A DNA stretch of 39,125 bases, from the NCBI GenBank assembly GCA_964471865.1, contig CAYYHU010000022.1, positions 1-39,125 of the forward strand, in the 5' to 3' direction. Within the stretch, counting starts at the first letter, position 1. Every line of letters starts with the position of its first letter. Shown here piece after piece: positions 16,513-24,962 of this stretch. The DNA comes from CAYMUC01 sp964471865 (GTDB lineage: Bacteria; Actinomycetota; Acidimicrobiia; Acidimicrobiales; Ilumatobacteraceae). The notes beneath the pieces are model-generated. The model ran no database searches. It saw only the letters and a program-made list of their open reading frames with translations, and had not been told where the DNA came from. The translations under genes and the position numbers were made by a program.

Positions 16513-17715
16513 GTGGATGACGATCTGATCGCAACCTATTCGCCGACCCATCCCGATGTGATGAACGACCCGGCTGGCGCCTACGCGGTATTGCGCAACC
16601 AGTGTCCCGTGCATCGCAGCGACGCTTTGGGTCGGCCGTTGTATTCCATCTCGAAAGCCCGCGACCTCCACCAAATCCTCATCGATCATCGCACCTGGTC
16701 GAACACTCAGGGTCCCGGTATCGCCACCAGCACAGCTGGCACCGGAGATATGCAACACGACGATCCGCCCGAGCACACCCGACGGCGAACCTTTGCTCGT
16801 TCATGGTTCCTCCCCCAACGAGTGGCCGCTTTGGAGGGTGCAATTCGCGAAGTGGCGATCGAGAACATCGAGTCGTTCAAGGATCAGGGGCAAGCCGATC
16901 TCTATGGAGCCTTCGCCCTTCCCCTACCCGTGACCAGCTTTTGCGCCATCATGGGAATCGAACTCGACGACCACGAGAAGTTCCTCGAATGGGCCGACGA
17001 ACTCGTCACCTCGATGGCCTACGAGGGCACCGGAGGAACCGCCCGACGGGATCTGGTGGCCTTCACCTCCGCCGAGATTCGCCATCGTCGCACTCTGGCC
17101 GACCAGGGGCTTGCGGTTCCCGAGGGTCTGCTCAGTCATCTCGCCGTGGACGAGTACGCCGACGGTGAACGGATGCCATTGGAACAAGTCGTCAACATGG
17201 TCAACCAGTTGCTCATCGCGGGCCATGAAACGACGACCTCGTTGATCACGAACTGTGTATGGCGACTCCTCGAGGAACCCGAGGACCGTTGGAATCGGAT
17301 CGTGGCGGATCCCGAACTCATCCCCCAGGCCGTGGAGGAGAGCCTGCGCTTCGATCCACCGGTGCTCGGCCTGTGTCGCACCAGCGATCAGGACCAGACC
17401 GTGGCGGGAGTCGACATCCCGGCCAACGACAAGATCATGGTGTTGTATGCCTCAGCCAACCGAGATCCTGAACGTTTCGATCGTCCCGACGAGTTCGTCA
17501 TCGATCGACCCTTGATCGAGACCAAACGCCACTATTCGTTCTCGTGGGGGATCCACCACTGTTTGGGCGCTCCCCTGGCCCGGCTGACAGCGCGGGTGGC
17601 ACTCGAGGAGCTCTCCTCGCGCCTTCCCCACATCCGTCTCGCTGGGCCCACCACCCGTGTACCGTCACCATTCCTGTGGGGGCGCAAGACGCTTCCCGTG
17701 CGCTGGGAGCCATGA
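16513..17715 (+). CDS. Cytochrome P450 (first of tandem pair)
   Basis: The 400-residue P450 has the I-helix motif AGHETT (236-241), the ExxR pair Glu276/Arg279 (EESLR) and the heme loop FSWGIHHCLG (343-352) with Cys350. It would hydroxylate a hydrophobic substrate with electrons from an external ferredoxin. The frame is open to ATG 16441, but the extra 24 residues are not P450-like and contain a promoter-like GACAAT, so I prefer GTG 16513. The next P450 starts one base after its stop, so the two are almost certainly co-expressed and may act on successive positions of one molecule. Confidence 0.93.
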   Translation: MDDDLIATYSPTHPDVMNDPAGAYAVLRNQCPVHRSDALGRPLYSISKARDLHQILIDHRTWSNTQGPGIATSTAGTGDMQHDDPPEHTRRRTFARSWFLPQRVAALEGAIREVAIENIESFKDQGQADLYGAFALPLPVTSFCAIMGIELDDHEKFLEWADELVTSMAYEGTGGTARRDLVAFTSAEIRHRRTLADQGLAVPEGLLSHLAVDEYADGERMPLEQVVNMVNQLLIAGHETTTSLITNCVWRLLEEPEDRWNRIVADPELIPQAVEESLRFDPPVLGLCRTSDQDQTVAGVDIPANDKIMVLYASANRDPERFDRPDEFVIDRPLIETKRHYSFSWGIHHCLGAPLARLTARVALEELSSRLPHIRLAGPTTRVPSPFLWGRKTLPVRWEP

Positions 17716-17716
17716 C

Positions 17717-18958
17717 ATGGACCTCGATGACATCAATTTCTTGAATCCCGATATCAGCGACTGCCCCTATTCTGCCTACGAGACCCTGCGCGAGCAGGCT
17801 CCCGTCTGGCAGGACCCTCGAACCAAGATGTGGGTCGTCACCCGTTACGACGACGTTCGAATGGTCCTGACCGACGTCGAGCGATTCCCCAGCAGCAGAG
17901 GCCGGGGTCGAGTCGACCCTCGTGCGGCAATGCTGAGAGCGATCTACGAGGAACGGGGCTGGGTTCCCGCCCCGACTCTGGCGGGCCGCGACGATCCTGA
18001 GCACCGAGAGATGCGGGGCCTGTTCAACCACGCCTTTCGGCCCTCCCGGATCAAAGAACTCGATCCGTTCATCGAACAACTCGCCCACCGCCTCATCGAT
18101 GCCTTCATCGATGAAGGCCGCTGTGACTGGGTTCGCTCCTTCGCGGTACCCCTGCCGCTCATCGTGATCGGTCGCCAGATGGGCGCCCGAGAAGAAGACA
18201 TCTGGCAGATCAAGGCCTGGACCGATGCCTGGGTCCAGCGTCTCGGCATGATGCAGACCGAAGAGGAGGCGATCTGGTCGACAGAAATGGAGATCGCCGC
18301 CCAACACTATTTCCAGCCTATTTTCGAACGCTTGCGCGTCGAGCCCGATGACACGCTGCTCTCGGATCTGGTGAACACCGTCATCCCCGAATGGGGCCGC
18401 ACCCTCACCGATGAGGAACTGCATGCCGAGATGATGGCAGACACCTTCGTGGGAGGATCCGAGACGACCACCAATGCCCTGGCCGAGGGTGTTCGCATTC
18501 TCATCGAGCATCCCCATGTGTGGGATCAGGTGAGTTCCGACCCCGATGAGTACGTTCCACGCCTCGCGGAAGAGGTGCTCCGACTCGAAGGGCCCGTCCA
18601 AGGCCTGTTTCGAACCACGGCCGTGGACGTGGAGCTTCACGGAGTGACGATTCCAGCCGGTTCGGTGGTCAACGTGCGCTACGCGGCTGCGAATCGTGAT
18701 CCCTCACAATTCGACTGTCCCGCTGAACCCGACCTGGACCGCGAGAACCTTCGCTCGCATCTCGCCTTTGGATTCGGAACCCATCACTGTCTCGGGGCTC
18801 CCCTGGCGCGGCGCGAACTGATCATCGGCTTCAGAGCGCTGGTGGACCGAGTGGATCGTCTGTGGTTCCTCGACGACGTCAACGACTTTCGCCATCACCC
18901 GAACTTCTGTCTCCGAGCCCTCAAAGAACTCCATATCGGAGTCGAGGCTCGTCGCTGA
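17717..18958 (+). CDS. Cytochrome P450 (second of tandem pair)
   Basis: The 413-residue P450 carries GGSETT in the I helix (246-251; Gly-Ser replaces the usual Gly-His/Asn), Glu286/Arg289 (EEVLR) and the heme loop FGFGTHHCLG (351-360) with Cys358. Its ATG follows the upstream P450 stop by one base, giving translational coupling. A longer in-frame ATG at 17657 would overlap the first P450 and is unlikely. The distant I-helix sequences of the two P450s show they are not a recent duplication. No redox partner gene adjoins them. Confidence 0.95.
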   Translation: MDLDDINFLNPDISDCPYSAYETLREQAPVWQDPRTKMWVVTRYDDVRMVLTDVERFPSSRGRGRVDPRAAMLRAIYEERGWVPAPTLAGRDDPEHREMRGLFNHAFRPSRIKELDPFIEQLAHRLIDAFIDEGRCDWVRSFAVPLPLIVIGRQMGAREEDIWQIKAWTDAWVQRLGMMQTEEEAIWSTEMEIAAQHYFQPIFERLRVEPDDTLLSDLVNTVIPEWGRTLTDEELHAEMMADTFVGGSETTTNALAEGVRILIEHPHVWDQVSSDPDEYVPRLAEEVLRLEGPVQGLFRTTAVDVELHGVTIPAGSVVNVRYAAANRDPSQFDCPAEPDLDRENLRSHLAFGFGTHHCLGAPLARRELIIGFRALVDRVDRLWFLDDVNDFRHHPNFCLRALKELHIGVEARR

Positions 18959-19013
18959 CCCAACACTGCACCGCCGACCTCACAGTCGAAGACACGTTTC
19001 GATTCCCAACGCG

Positions 19014-19028
19014 CAACACCAGGTGTTG
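19014..19028. promoter_or_regulatory. 15-bp palindrome upstream of the SDR gene
   Basis: CAACACC and GGTGTTG flank a single central A, 20 bp before the SDR start and 55 bp after the P450 stop. It could be an operator or part of a leader hairpin. Confidence 0.35.
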
Positions 19029-19048
19029 GCGTCCCACCAGGAGCAACC

Positions 19049-19849
19049 ATGATTCCCGACCACTCTGAACGATCCCTCGACTCGTTGATGTCGCTCGCCG
19101 GCCGTGGCGCCGTTGTCACTGGAGCCGGCCGCGGTATCGGCGCGGCGATCGTGGCGCGACTCGCAGAAGCGGGCGCCGACGTCATCGCCGGTGATCTCGA
19201 CATCGAGGCGGCCACTGGTGTCGCACAGACCATCACCGCCCGAGGTCACGGCCGAGTGAGGGCTGTGGCCATGGACGTGACCCGCACCGAGACCCTCGCT
19301 GCCGCCACAACGACATGCGTCGACGAGTTCGGTCATCTCGACATCTGGGTCAACAACGCCGGGATCTATCCCACGACGGGTCCAGCGATCGACGTGACCG
19401 ATGAGTTCATCGACACCATGCTCAGAGTCAATGTCCGCGGTTCGTTTGCGGGTGCCCGAGAGGCGGCTCATCGCATGGACCGTGGAGGCGTCATCGTCAA
19501 CCTGGCATCGACGGCGGGCTTCCGTCCTGCGACGGGAATCTCGGCCTATGTCGCATCGAAGCATGCCGTCGTCGGGCTCACCAAGAACCTGGCATTGGAA
19601 TTCGCATCGCGAGACATCCGAGTCGTCGGCGTGGCCCCAGGAGTCATCGACACACCCGGCGTGCAGGACCAACTCGCACCTTTGGCCCAGGCTGGCCTCA
19701 ACGTCGAAGCCACCTTGTCCAAGACTCTCCTCGGCCGCGGAGGCCGTCCCGATGACGTCGCCCGCGTCATCTATTTCTTGGTCTCGGATCTCGCGGCATG
19801 GGTCACCGGTGACACGGTGGCCGTGGATGCCGGATCCCTCGTGAGCTGA
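19049..19849 (+). CDS. Short-chain dehydrogenase/reductase
   Basis: The 266-residue classical SDR oxidises or reduces an alcohol/ketone with NAD(P). The nucleotide site TGAGRGIG starts at residue 24, followed by NNAG (102-105) and the catalytic Ser154, Tyr167 and Lys171 (YVASK). An acidic residue after the second strand (GDLDIE) favours NAD(H). AGGAG lies five bases before ATG 19049. It follows the tandem P450s on the same strand by 90 bp, so it may oxidise the alcohol they produce. A stem-loop follows its stop. Confidence 0.93.
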   Translation: MIPDHSERSLDSLMSLAGRGAVVTGAGRGIGAAIVARLAEAGADVIAGDLDIEAATGVAQTITARGHGRVRAVAMDVTRTETLAAATTTCVDEFGHLDIWVNNAGIYPTTGPAIDVTDEFIDTMLRVNVRGSFAGAREAAHRMDRGGVIVNLASTAGFRPATGISAYVASKHAVVGLTKNLALEFASRDIRVVGVAPGVIDTPGVQDQLAPLAQAGLNVEATLSKTLLGRGGRPDDVARVIYFLVSDLAAWVTGDTVAVDAGSLVS

Positions 19850-19860
19850 CCCGTCACTGT

Positions 19861-19887
19861 GGATCACCTGAACGGGCTGGGTGATCC
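19861..19887. terminator. Stem-loop between convergent SDR and SnoaL-like genes
   Basis: GGATCACC (19861-19868) and GGTGATCC (19880-19887) are exact inverted repeats with an 11-base loop, just after the SDR stop and before the end of the convergent SnoaL-like gene. No T-tract is present. Confidence 0.5.
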
Positions 19888-19901
19888 GCCGCCGGGTCGA
19901 A

Positions 19902-20333
19902 TCATCGCCCGCCGGTGACGACCTCGGAATTTCCCTCCCGCCACATCGGCACCAGCCGCCGCCGGGCGATACGCCAGCCTTGGTCGGTGCGCACGAGTTC
20001 ATCCTCATAGCGTCCGGCGATGATGAAATGAGGTGACCCCGATGCCCCTGCGCGTATGTGCTGGGCATGGAAATAGCAGCGCGACCGAGCACGGTCACCG
20101 TCGATGACGATCTGATGAGTCGACACCATGTGCTGGCTGTCATCGAGGGGACCGAGAGCGCTCGATACTCGGTCGATGATGGCCTCGATGCCGAAGAGTT
20201 CAGGGCTGCCGAGTTCGGCCACCGCATCGGGAAGGAACACCTCACGCAGTGCCTCCCAGTCCCGAGTGTCCAGAGCCCAGCAGTAGTCGATGGTCAAGGC
20301 GGTGATCGCGCTACGGTCCTCAGAGTCAGTCAC
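19902..20333 (-). CDS. SnoaL-like/NTF2-fold protein
   Basis: The 143-residue protein has the SnoaL_4 pattern: SAITALTIDYCWALDTRDWEALREVF, then MVSTHQIVIDGDRARSRCYF and a C-terminal WRIARRRLVPMW. The fold gives small isomerases, dehydratases or oxygenase-associated subunits. I chose GTG 20333 because GATGAT at 20340-20345 ends six bases upstream, fitting a leaderless start, and because the longer frame (ATG 20393) would run into the divergent VOC gene. It is a second, distinct SnoaL copy in the window. The substrate is unknown. Confidence 0.82.
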   Translation of the reverse strand: MTDSEDRSAITALTIDYCWALDTRDWEALREVFLPDAVAELGSPELFGIEAIIDRVSSALGPLDDSQHMVSTHQIVIDGDRARSRCYFHAQHIRAGASGSPHFIIAGRYEDELVRTDQGWRIARRRLVPMWREGNSEVVTGGR

Positions 20334-20382
20334 CCCGTCATCATCGCAGAACGGTGACGACTGCCAGGAGGAAGGGAACCTC

Positions 20383-20886
20383 ATGATCCCCACCGGTTTG
20401 TCTCGTCCTGTCCAGATCGCCTACCCGGTTCGCGACGTCGTCACGGCCGCACACGACTTCAGCGCTCGCACCGGGGCGGGACCTTTCTTCGCACTGAGAC
20501 ACATCGACGTCGTCGAGGCGCGTATCGAGGGCCGATCCGGCGTCTTCGACCATTCGTCCGCGTATGGGCAATGGGGTCCGATCATGGTCGAACTCGTCGA
20601 GGAGCACTCCCCCGCGATCGTCGAACCCGGCTCGGGAATCCACCACCTTGCGTTTCTCGTCGATGATCTCGACGCCGCGTTGGCCGAGGCCCAATCCCAG
20701 GGGTGGGACGAGGTCTTGTGGGCGCGTACGGGAACGGGACAAGCGTTCTCGTTCAGTCGAGCACCAGGCTGGGGGCATCTCGTGGAGATGTACGAACCCA
20801 CCGACGGTCTCCTGGGTTTCTATGCTCGGGTGGCCGAGGCCGCGCAGGCCTGGGACCGGACCGATCCTGTTCGCATCGTGCGCTGA
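20383..20886 (+). CDS. VOC (glyoxalase/extradiol dioxygenase superfamily) protein
   Basis: The 167-residue protein has paired beta-alpha-beta-beta-beta modules typical of VOC metalloenzymes: an N-terminal RPVQIAYPVRDVVTAAHDF, then SGIHHLAFLVDDLDAALAEAQ and a C-terminal WGHLVEMYEP. His in IHHLAF and Glu in LVEMYE are probable metal ligands. GGAGGAAGG precedes ATG 20383; the longer frame from 20290 would overlap the divergent gene. Members act as epimerases, lyases or ring-cleaving dioxygenases; the reaction here is unknown. A second VOC gene lies at 22835-23308. Confidence 0.88.
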   Translation: MIPTGLSRPVQIAYPVRDVVTAAHDFSARTGAGPFFALRHIDVVEARIEGRSGVFDHSSAYGQWGPIMVELVEEHSPAIVEPGSGIHHLAFLVDDLDAALAEAQSQGWDEVLWARTGTGQAFSFSRAPGWGHLVEMYEPTDGLLGFYARVAEAAQAWDRTDPVRIVR

Positions 20887-20917
20887 TACGGCGAGCCGGC
20901 GCCGCCGTCGGGCGCGG

Positions 20918-22264
20918 TCACAAGGCGGTGTCGTCCACCCACGAACCATGGAAACCGAACGGCACGCGGCGTGGCAGATGGACGCGGGCGACGGGTTCGG
21001 ACCCCACTGTCGTTGCGTCCAGAATCACGAGATCGGTGGAATCGGTGGAACGGTCATACACGTATCCCATCGCCCACCCCTCGTCTTCGCCACTTCCCTC
21101 GTATGCGGGAACGAACACGAATTCGCCGGGATACGCGTCGGGACCGAAATCCTGGCGCTCGCACCCACCGGTTTCGAGGTCGTACTTCAGCAACACGCCG
21201 GGTTCACCGAGGTCACCACCGGTGCCACTTCTCGGCGCTGCGGCCCAGCCGTACCGGTGACGAAGACCTACGAGTCGTTCATCGACACGCGGAAATGCGT
21301 GAGCGACATCGTCGAGTTGGGTTTCGGTGACCGCTCCGCTGGCGAGATCGAAGGTCCAGCGATGCAAGAAGCTGGGATCGAAGTCCTCCATGGAGTGACG
21401 CCACATCGACTCGTGGCGCCCCACGTCACACACGACGGTGTCCCCATCGACGAAAGCGTTGAAGGGATGGAACACGTAACAGGGGTCCACCTCGAACCAC
21501 CGGATGTCGGCATCGCCACCCATACGGGGAAGGATGCCGATTCGGGCGCCGTAGTCGTCGTCCCACTTGATCGGAGCTCCACTGGCCATGTTGTCGAGGT
21601 CGAACACCACCGGCAGGTCCATGAAGATCGCATGGTCGCGGGTGATCATGAAGTCATGCATCATCGTGCCCTTGGGGACCGTGATCGGCGCCGAGTGCAC
21701 GAGCTGCCCGCTCGCATCGAGAACGTGGTACGTGAGATGGGGCGGAAGCGGTGAATAACCGAAGAAATGCAACTCTCCGGTCTCAGCACACAGTTTTGGA
21801 TGGGCGGTGAAGGCCGTGGTGAGACGTCCACCGAAGTCCTCGCATCCGAGCGTGTCGAGTTCCGGCGAGAGTTCGTAGGGGAAATGCCCTTCCTCGAGCG
21901 CCCAGATCCGACCGGCATGGGCCAGCACATGGGTGTTGGCTGCACTCGCTGTGGGATCGAACATCGCTTCGGGATCCATCGAATCAAGATCGCGTTCGTA
22001 CTTGGTGGTCCGCACATAGCGGTTGCGGTACCACGCAGCTCGTCCACCCTCGAGGCGGACTCCATGGATCATTCCATCGCCAAAGAACCAATGGCCTGCA
22101 GCTCCGGTCTTGGGATTGGAACCGTTGCGGAGATACAGACCCGAGATGGCCTCGGGGATCGAACCCGTCACGGGTAGGTCGGTGGCGGTGATCTCGTCGG
22201 CCACCGGGGCATAGTTCCCTTTGAGGAACCACGGAGTCGTCGAGGTGTCATCGAGTGCGGTCAT
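20918..22264 (-). CDS. Carotenoid/stilbene cleavage oxygenase (RPE65 family)
   Basis: The 448-residue protein is a non-heme iron oxygenase that splits a C=C bond of carotenoids, apocarotenoids or stilbenes. The four iron-binding histidines are visible as His155 (TAHPKL), His203 (MMHDF), His266 (VFHPF) and His439 (FGFHGSW). The N-terminus LYLRNGSNP and GDGMIHGVRL are characteristic of the seven-bladed propeller. The start ATG 22264 has GAGG a short distance upstream. It is at the 3' end of the minus-strand run beginning at 28524. It needs no external electron donor, unlike the other oxygenases here. The substrate cannot be told from sequence. Confidence 0.95.
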   Translation of the reverse strand: MTALDDTSTTPWFLKGNYAPVADEITATDLPVTGSIPEAISGLYLRNGSNPKTGAAGHWFFGDGMIHGVRLEGGRAAWYRNRYVRTTKYERDLDSMDPEAMFDPTASAANTHVLAHAGRIWALEEGHFPYELSPELDTLGCEDFGGRLTTAFTAHPKLCAETGELHFFGYSPLPPHLTYHVLDASGQLVHSAPITVPKGTMMHDFMITRDHAIFMDLPVVFDLDNMASGAPIKWDDDYGARIGILPRMGGDADIRWFEVDPCYVFHPFNAFVDGDTVVCDVGRHESMWRHSMEDFDPSFLHRWTFDLASGAVTETQLDDVAHAFPRVDERLVGLRHRYGWAAAPRSGTGGDLGEPGVLLKYDLETGGCERQDFGPDAYPGEFVFVPAYEGSGEDEGWAMGYVYDRSTDSTDLVILDATTVGSEPVARVHLPRRVPFGFHGSWVDDTAL

Positions 22265-22309
22265 GGGTGTCCTCGCTGGTCGTGATGGTGGAAAGTAAGC
22301 CGGAAAGAG

Positions 22310-22714
22310 TCACCTCAGAGCCAGCCACCACGACGCCACCTGGGCGGCATATCGCTGGGCGTAGTCCTGAGCCAGAGCTGGGGCATCGCCAGCCACTGGG
22401 GTGTTATGCGTCGAGGGAAGAGGAGATGCGTCCGCAATGGGATCTACCCACTCGAGCCGCAGACCTTCGAGCACCTCACCCAACTGTGGTGATGCCTCTT
22501 CGTGGTGATCACTCGTTTGGTGAACGATGAAGGTCGGGAAATCCTCGAAGGACAACAAGGTGTAATACGTCCGAGGATCAGCGCCCCTCCAGTACTCGTA
22601 TCTCAGCACCCCGGTCTCGTGAGCATGAGTGTCACGAAACAGCGTTCGAGCGATCTCTTCGAAGCGCGCCTCACAACCTTCACGAACGGTGAGATGAGCC
22701 AAAATCGTCGCCAT
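22310..22714 (-). CDS. Antibiotic biosynthesis monooxygenase (ABM)-domain protein
   Basis: The 134-residue protein starts with a dimeric ferredoxin-like ABM domain (residues ~1-85: ILAHLTVREGCEARFEEIART, then VLRYEYWRGADPRTYYTLLSF and FIVHQTSDHH). A ~45-residue C-terminal extension ends in a helical segment with WWLAL. ABM proteins oxidise quinol-type or other aromatic substrates, or act as heme-independent monooxygenases, and many remain uncharacterised. TAACCT (22721-22726) ends six bases before its ATG, pointing to an independent leaderless promoter. It lies 45 bp upstream of the carotenoid oxygenase. Confidence 0.85.
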   Translation of the reverse strand: MATILAHLTVREGCEARFEEIARTLFRDTHAHETGVLRYEYWRGADPRTYYTLLSFEDFPTFIVHQTSDHHEEASPQLGEVLEGLRLEWVDPIADASPLPSTHNTPVAGDAPALAQDYAQRYAAQVASWWLALR

Positions 22715-22720
22715 CGGGCC

Positions 22721-22726
22721 AGGTTA
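22721..22726 (-). promoter_or_regulatory. Candidate -10 box for leaderless ABM gene transcript
   Basis: On the minus strand TAACCT (TAnnnT) ends 6 nt before the ATG at 22714, and no ribosome binding site is present. Confidence 0.45.
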
Positions 22727-22834
22727 CTGGTCGCCCGACCTTTCGAGGTGACCGGAGACACACCACGGGAGTCGAAGTTTCCTGGTGGGGCTGAACTCGA
22801 CGGCGATCGAGTCGGCTCGATGTTCGAGCCCGAA

Positions 22835-23308
22835 TCAGCCCAAGGGCCCGCCGGCGAACCACCGGTCGAACATGGGCTTGACGGCGCTCCAGACGAGCTC
22901 GACGATCAATCCGCTGGGCGGTTGAACGTAGGTGAACGCTCCGTAGCCGTTCTCGGGGGCCTGCTGAGCCAACAACAACGTCCATCCCTGATCGAGCAAC
23001 GCCGAGGTCTCCCCCGCCACGTCATCAGACCAGACGCCGACATGGTGCAGACCCGGGGTCGTGCGACCGTCCCATACCGAACCCGGGGCGCCCTCGAGCA
23101 ACTCCACATGCTGGGGTCCTTGCGCCGAATAGGTGAAACGCAAAGGAATCTCCACGCTGCCGGTGCCGGGCAACCAGACTTGCTGTTCACGCTGTTGAGG
23201 TTCACACCAGGTGACGTTCAAGGCCGGACCCAACTCGGCCATCGCGGCATCGAGGTCAGGGACCCGGATCCCCTGGTGATACGTACGGGCGTAGTCGACG
23301 GTGCTCAC
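22835..23308 (-). CDS. VOC (glyoxalase superfamily) protein
   Basis: The 157-residue protein has the two VOC modules: YARTYHQGIRVPDLDAAMAEL with a metal-ligand-like His early in the first, and GLHHVGVWSDDVAGETSALL in the second, ending PSGLIVELVWSAV. GTG 23308 follows AAGGAGG. A longer frame reaches ATG 23359 but adds residues without family resemblance. It lies downstream of the acyl-CoA synthetase on the same strand with a 69 bp gap. It may be an epimerase or lyase acting on a pathway intermediate; this is inference. Confidence 0.88.
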   Translation of the reverse strand: MSTVDYARTYHQGIRVPDLDAAMAELGPALNVTWCEPQQREQQVWLPGTGSVEIPLRFTYSAQGPQHVELLEGAPGSVWDGRTTPGLHHVGVWSDDVAGETSALLDQGWTLLLAQQAPENGYGAFTYVQPPSGLIVELVWSAVKPMFDRWFAGGPLG

Positions 23309-23377
23309 GGTCCTCCTTGACGTAGCGATGGCAACCTTCAGAGACGACACCACGCCCATCGGGACGTGATCTCCTCA

Positions 23378-24955
23378 TCAGATCTTGCGTTCCTGGCCTT
23401 CCCAGTAGGGCGACCGCAACGGCTGTTTTTGGATCTTGCCGGTGCCGGTGCGCGGGATCTCATCGATGAAGTCGACGGATCGTGGCGCCTTGTACCCCGC
23501 CAGGAGTTCTCGACAGTGAGCGATCAAAGCGCTCGAGAGCGCCTCATCGGATGTGTAGCCGTCGGCTACTTGGACGATCGCTTTGACGCTCTCGCCGAAT
23601 TCTTCGTCCGGCACTCCGATCACAGCGACATCCGCGACGGCGGGATGAGCTGCGAGCGCCCCTTCAATTTCGGCGGGATAGATGTTCACACCACCGGAGA
23701 TGATCATGTCGATGCGGCGGTCCGACAGCCACAGATACCCCTCGTCATCGATGTACCCGACATCGCCCGTGGTGAAGACACCCGGTTCGAGAAAGGCTTT
23801 GGCAGTCTTGGCCTCGTCGTTGTGGTAGGTGAACGACATCCCCATGAGGTTCTTGAAGTAGAGGGTTCCTTCTTGTCCCTGAGGTACTCGCTCCCCGTCT
23901 TCGTCGACGACGATCACTTCCATCATCGGCAGGGGCTTTCCGACGCTGCCACCCTTGTCGAGCCACTCCTGAGCCGTGATCGTCGAGATCACCGATCCTT
24001 CGGTGGAGCCGTAGTACTCGGTGATCTTCGGGCCCCACCAGTCGATGAGGGACCGTTTGACCGTTGGTGGGCAGGGAGCAGCTCCATGCCAGACGACCTG
24101 GAGACTGTCGCCACGGAACGAGGCCTTGATCTCATCGGGAAGGTCGATGAGTCGCTTCATCTGGGTGGGAACGAGATGCACGTTGGTGACCTGATGGCGA
24201 TCGATGAGTTCGATCACCCCGGCCGAGTCGTACTTGTGTTGCATCACCACGCTCGAGCCGCCCACCATGGGAAGGAAGCTGAACGCCCATTGGGCCGAGT
24301 GGTAGAAGGGTCCACACAGCAGCGTGCAGCCCGGAACCGGGAGCATCTGTCCGAAACCGGCCGCAACCAGTTGCAGCAGGTCCGGGGTGAGATCGGCCCC
24401 ACCTGACAGACCTCCACGGACACCTTTGGGACGTCCGGTGGTTCCCGAGGTGTAGAACATCGGTCCGCCGAGTCGTTGGTCCTCGGGCTCCTCATCGCTT
24501 CCCGATGCCACCAGCTCTTCGAATCCCACGTAGGCGGGATGGGCCCGAAGCTGTTCATCCACCTCGTCACCGACTCCCACGACGAGGCGAACACCGCGGC
24601 TGCGATCGTCCCCGAGCGCGCGAGCGACCGTAGCGCTGAAGCGTTGATCACAGATCACAGCCACCGATTGGGAATCCTCGAAGACGTACGCCAACTCATC
24701 GGCCACGAAATGCCAGTTGACGGGCACATAGGTGAATCCGCCGTGGGATCCGGCAAGTGAGACCTCGAACCATTCACGACGGTTTCCCAACACCACCGCC
24801 ACCGTCGTTCCCGCACCCACACCTCGGTCGCGCAGCGCGTTCACGACACGGTTGATCCGGGGATCCAACTCACCCCAGGTACTGGTGCCGAACTCGTCGA
24901 CGAGTGCCATCTCGTCGGGACGATCGGTCGCGAAGGTGCGGGTCAACAACGCCAT
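23378..24955 (-). CDS. Acyl-CoA synthetase (AMP-dependent ligase, FadD type)
   Basis: The 525-residue enzyme activates a carboxylic acid to its CoA thioester via an acyl-AMP intermediate in the cytoplasm. The ATP-binding P-loop is YTSGTTGRPKG (168-178), followed by YGSTEGS, a TGD motif in VFTTGDVGYIDDEGY, and the catalytic C-terminal Lys507 (GTGKIQ). The start ATG 24955 follows the upstream thiolase stop by seven bases, with GAGG upstream. It belongs to the unit DUF35-thiolase-ligase. The acid activated is probably large and hydrophobic, judged only by neighbours. Confidence 0.95.
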   Translation of the reverse strand: MALLTRTFATDRPDEMALVDEFGTSTWGELDPRINRVVNALRDRGVGAGTTVAVVLGNRREWFEVSLAGSHGGFTYVPVNWHFVADELAYVFEDSQSVAVICDQRFSATVARALGDDRSRGVRLVVGVGDEVDEQLRAHPAYVGFEELVASGSDEEPEDQRLGGPMFYTSGTTGRPKGVRGGLSGGADLTPDLLQLVAAGFGQMLPVPGCTLLCGPFYHSAQWAFSFLPMVGGSSVVMQHKYDSAGVIELIDRHQVTNVHLVPTQMKRLIDLPDEIKASFRGDSLQVVWHGAAPCPPTVKRSLIDWWGPKITEYYGSTEGSVISTITAQEWLDKGGSVGKPLPMMEVIVVDEDGERVPQGQEGTLYFKNLMGMSFTYHNDEAKTAKAFLEPGVFTTGDVGYIDDEGYLWLSDRRIDMIISGGVNIYPAEIEGALAAHPAVADVAVIGVPDEEFGESVKAIVQVADGYTSDEALSSALIAHCRELLAGYKAPRSVDFIDEIPRTGTGKIQKQPLRSPYWEGQERKI

Positions 24956-24962
24956 GGCGACA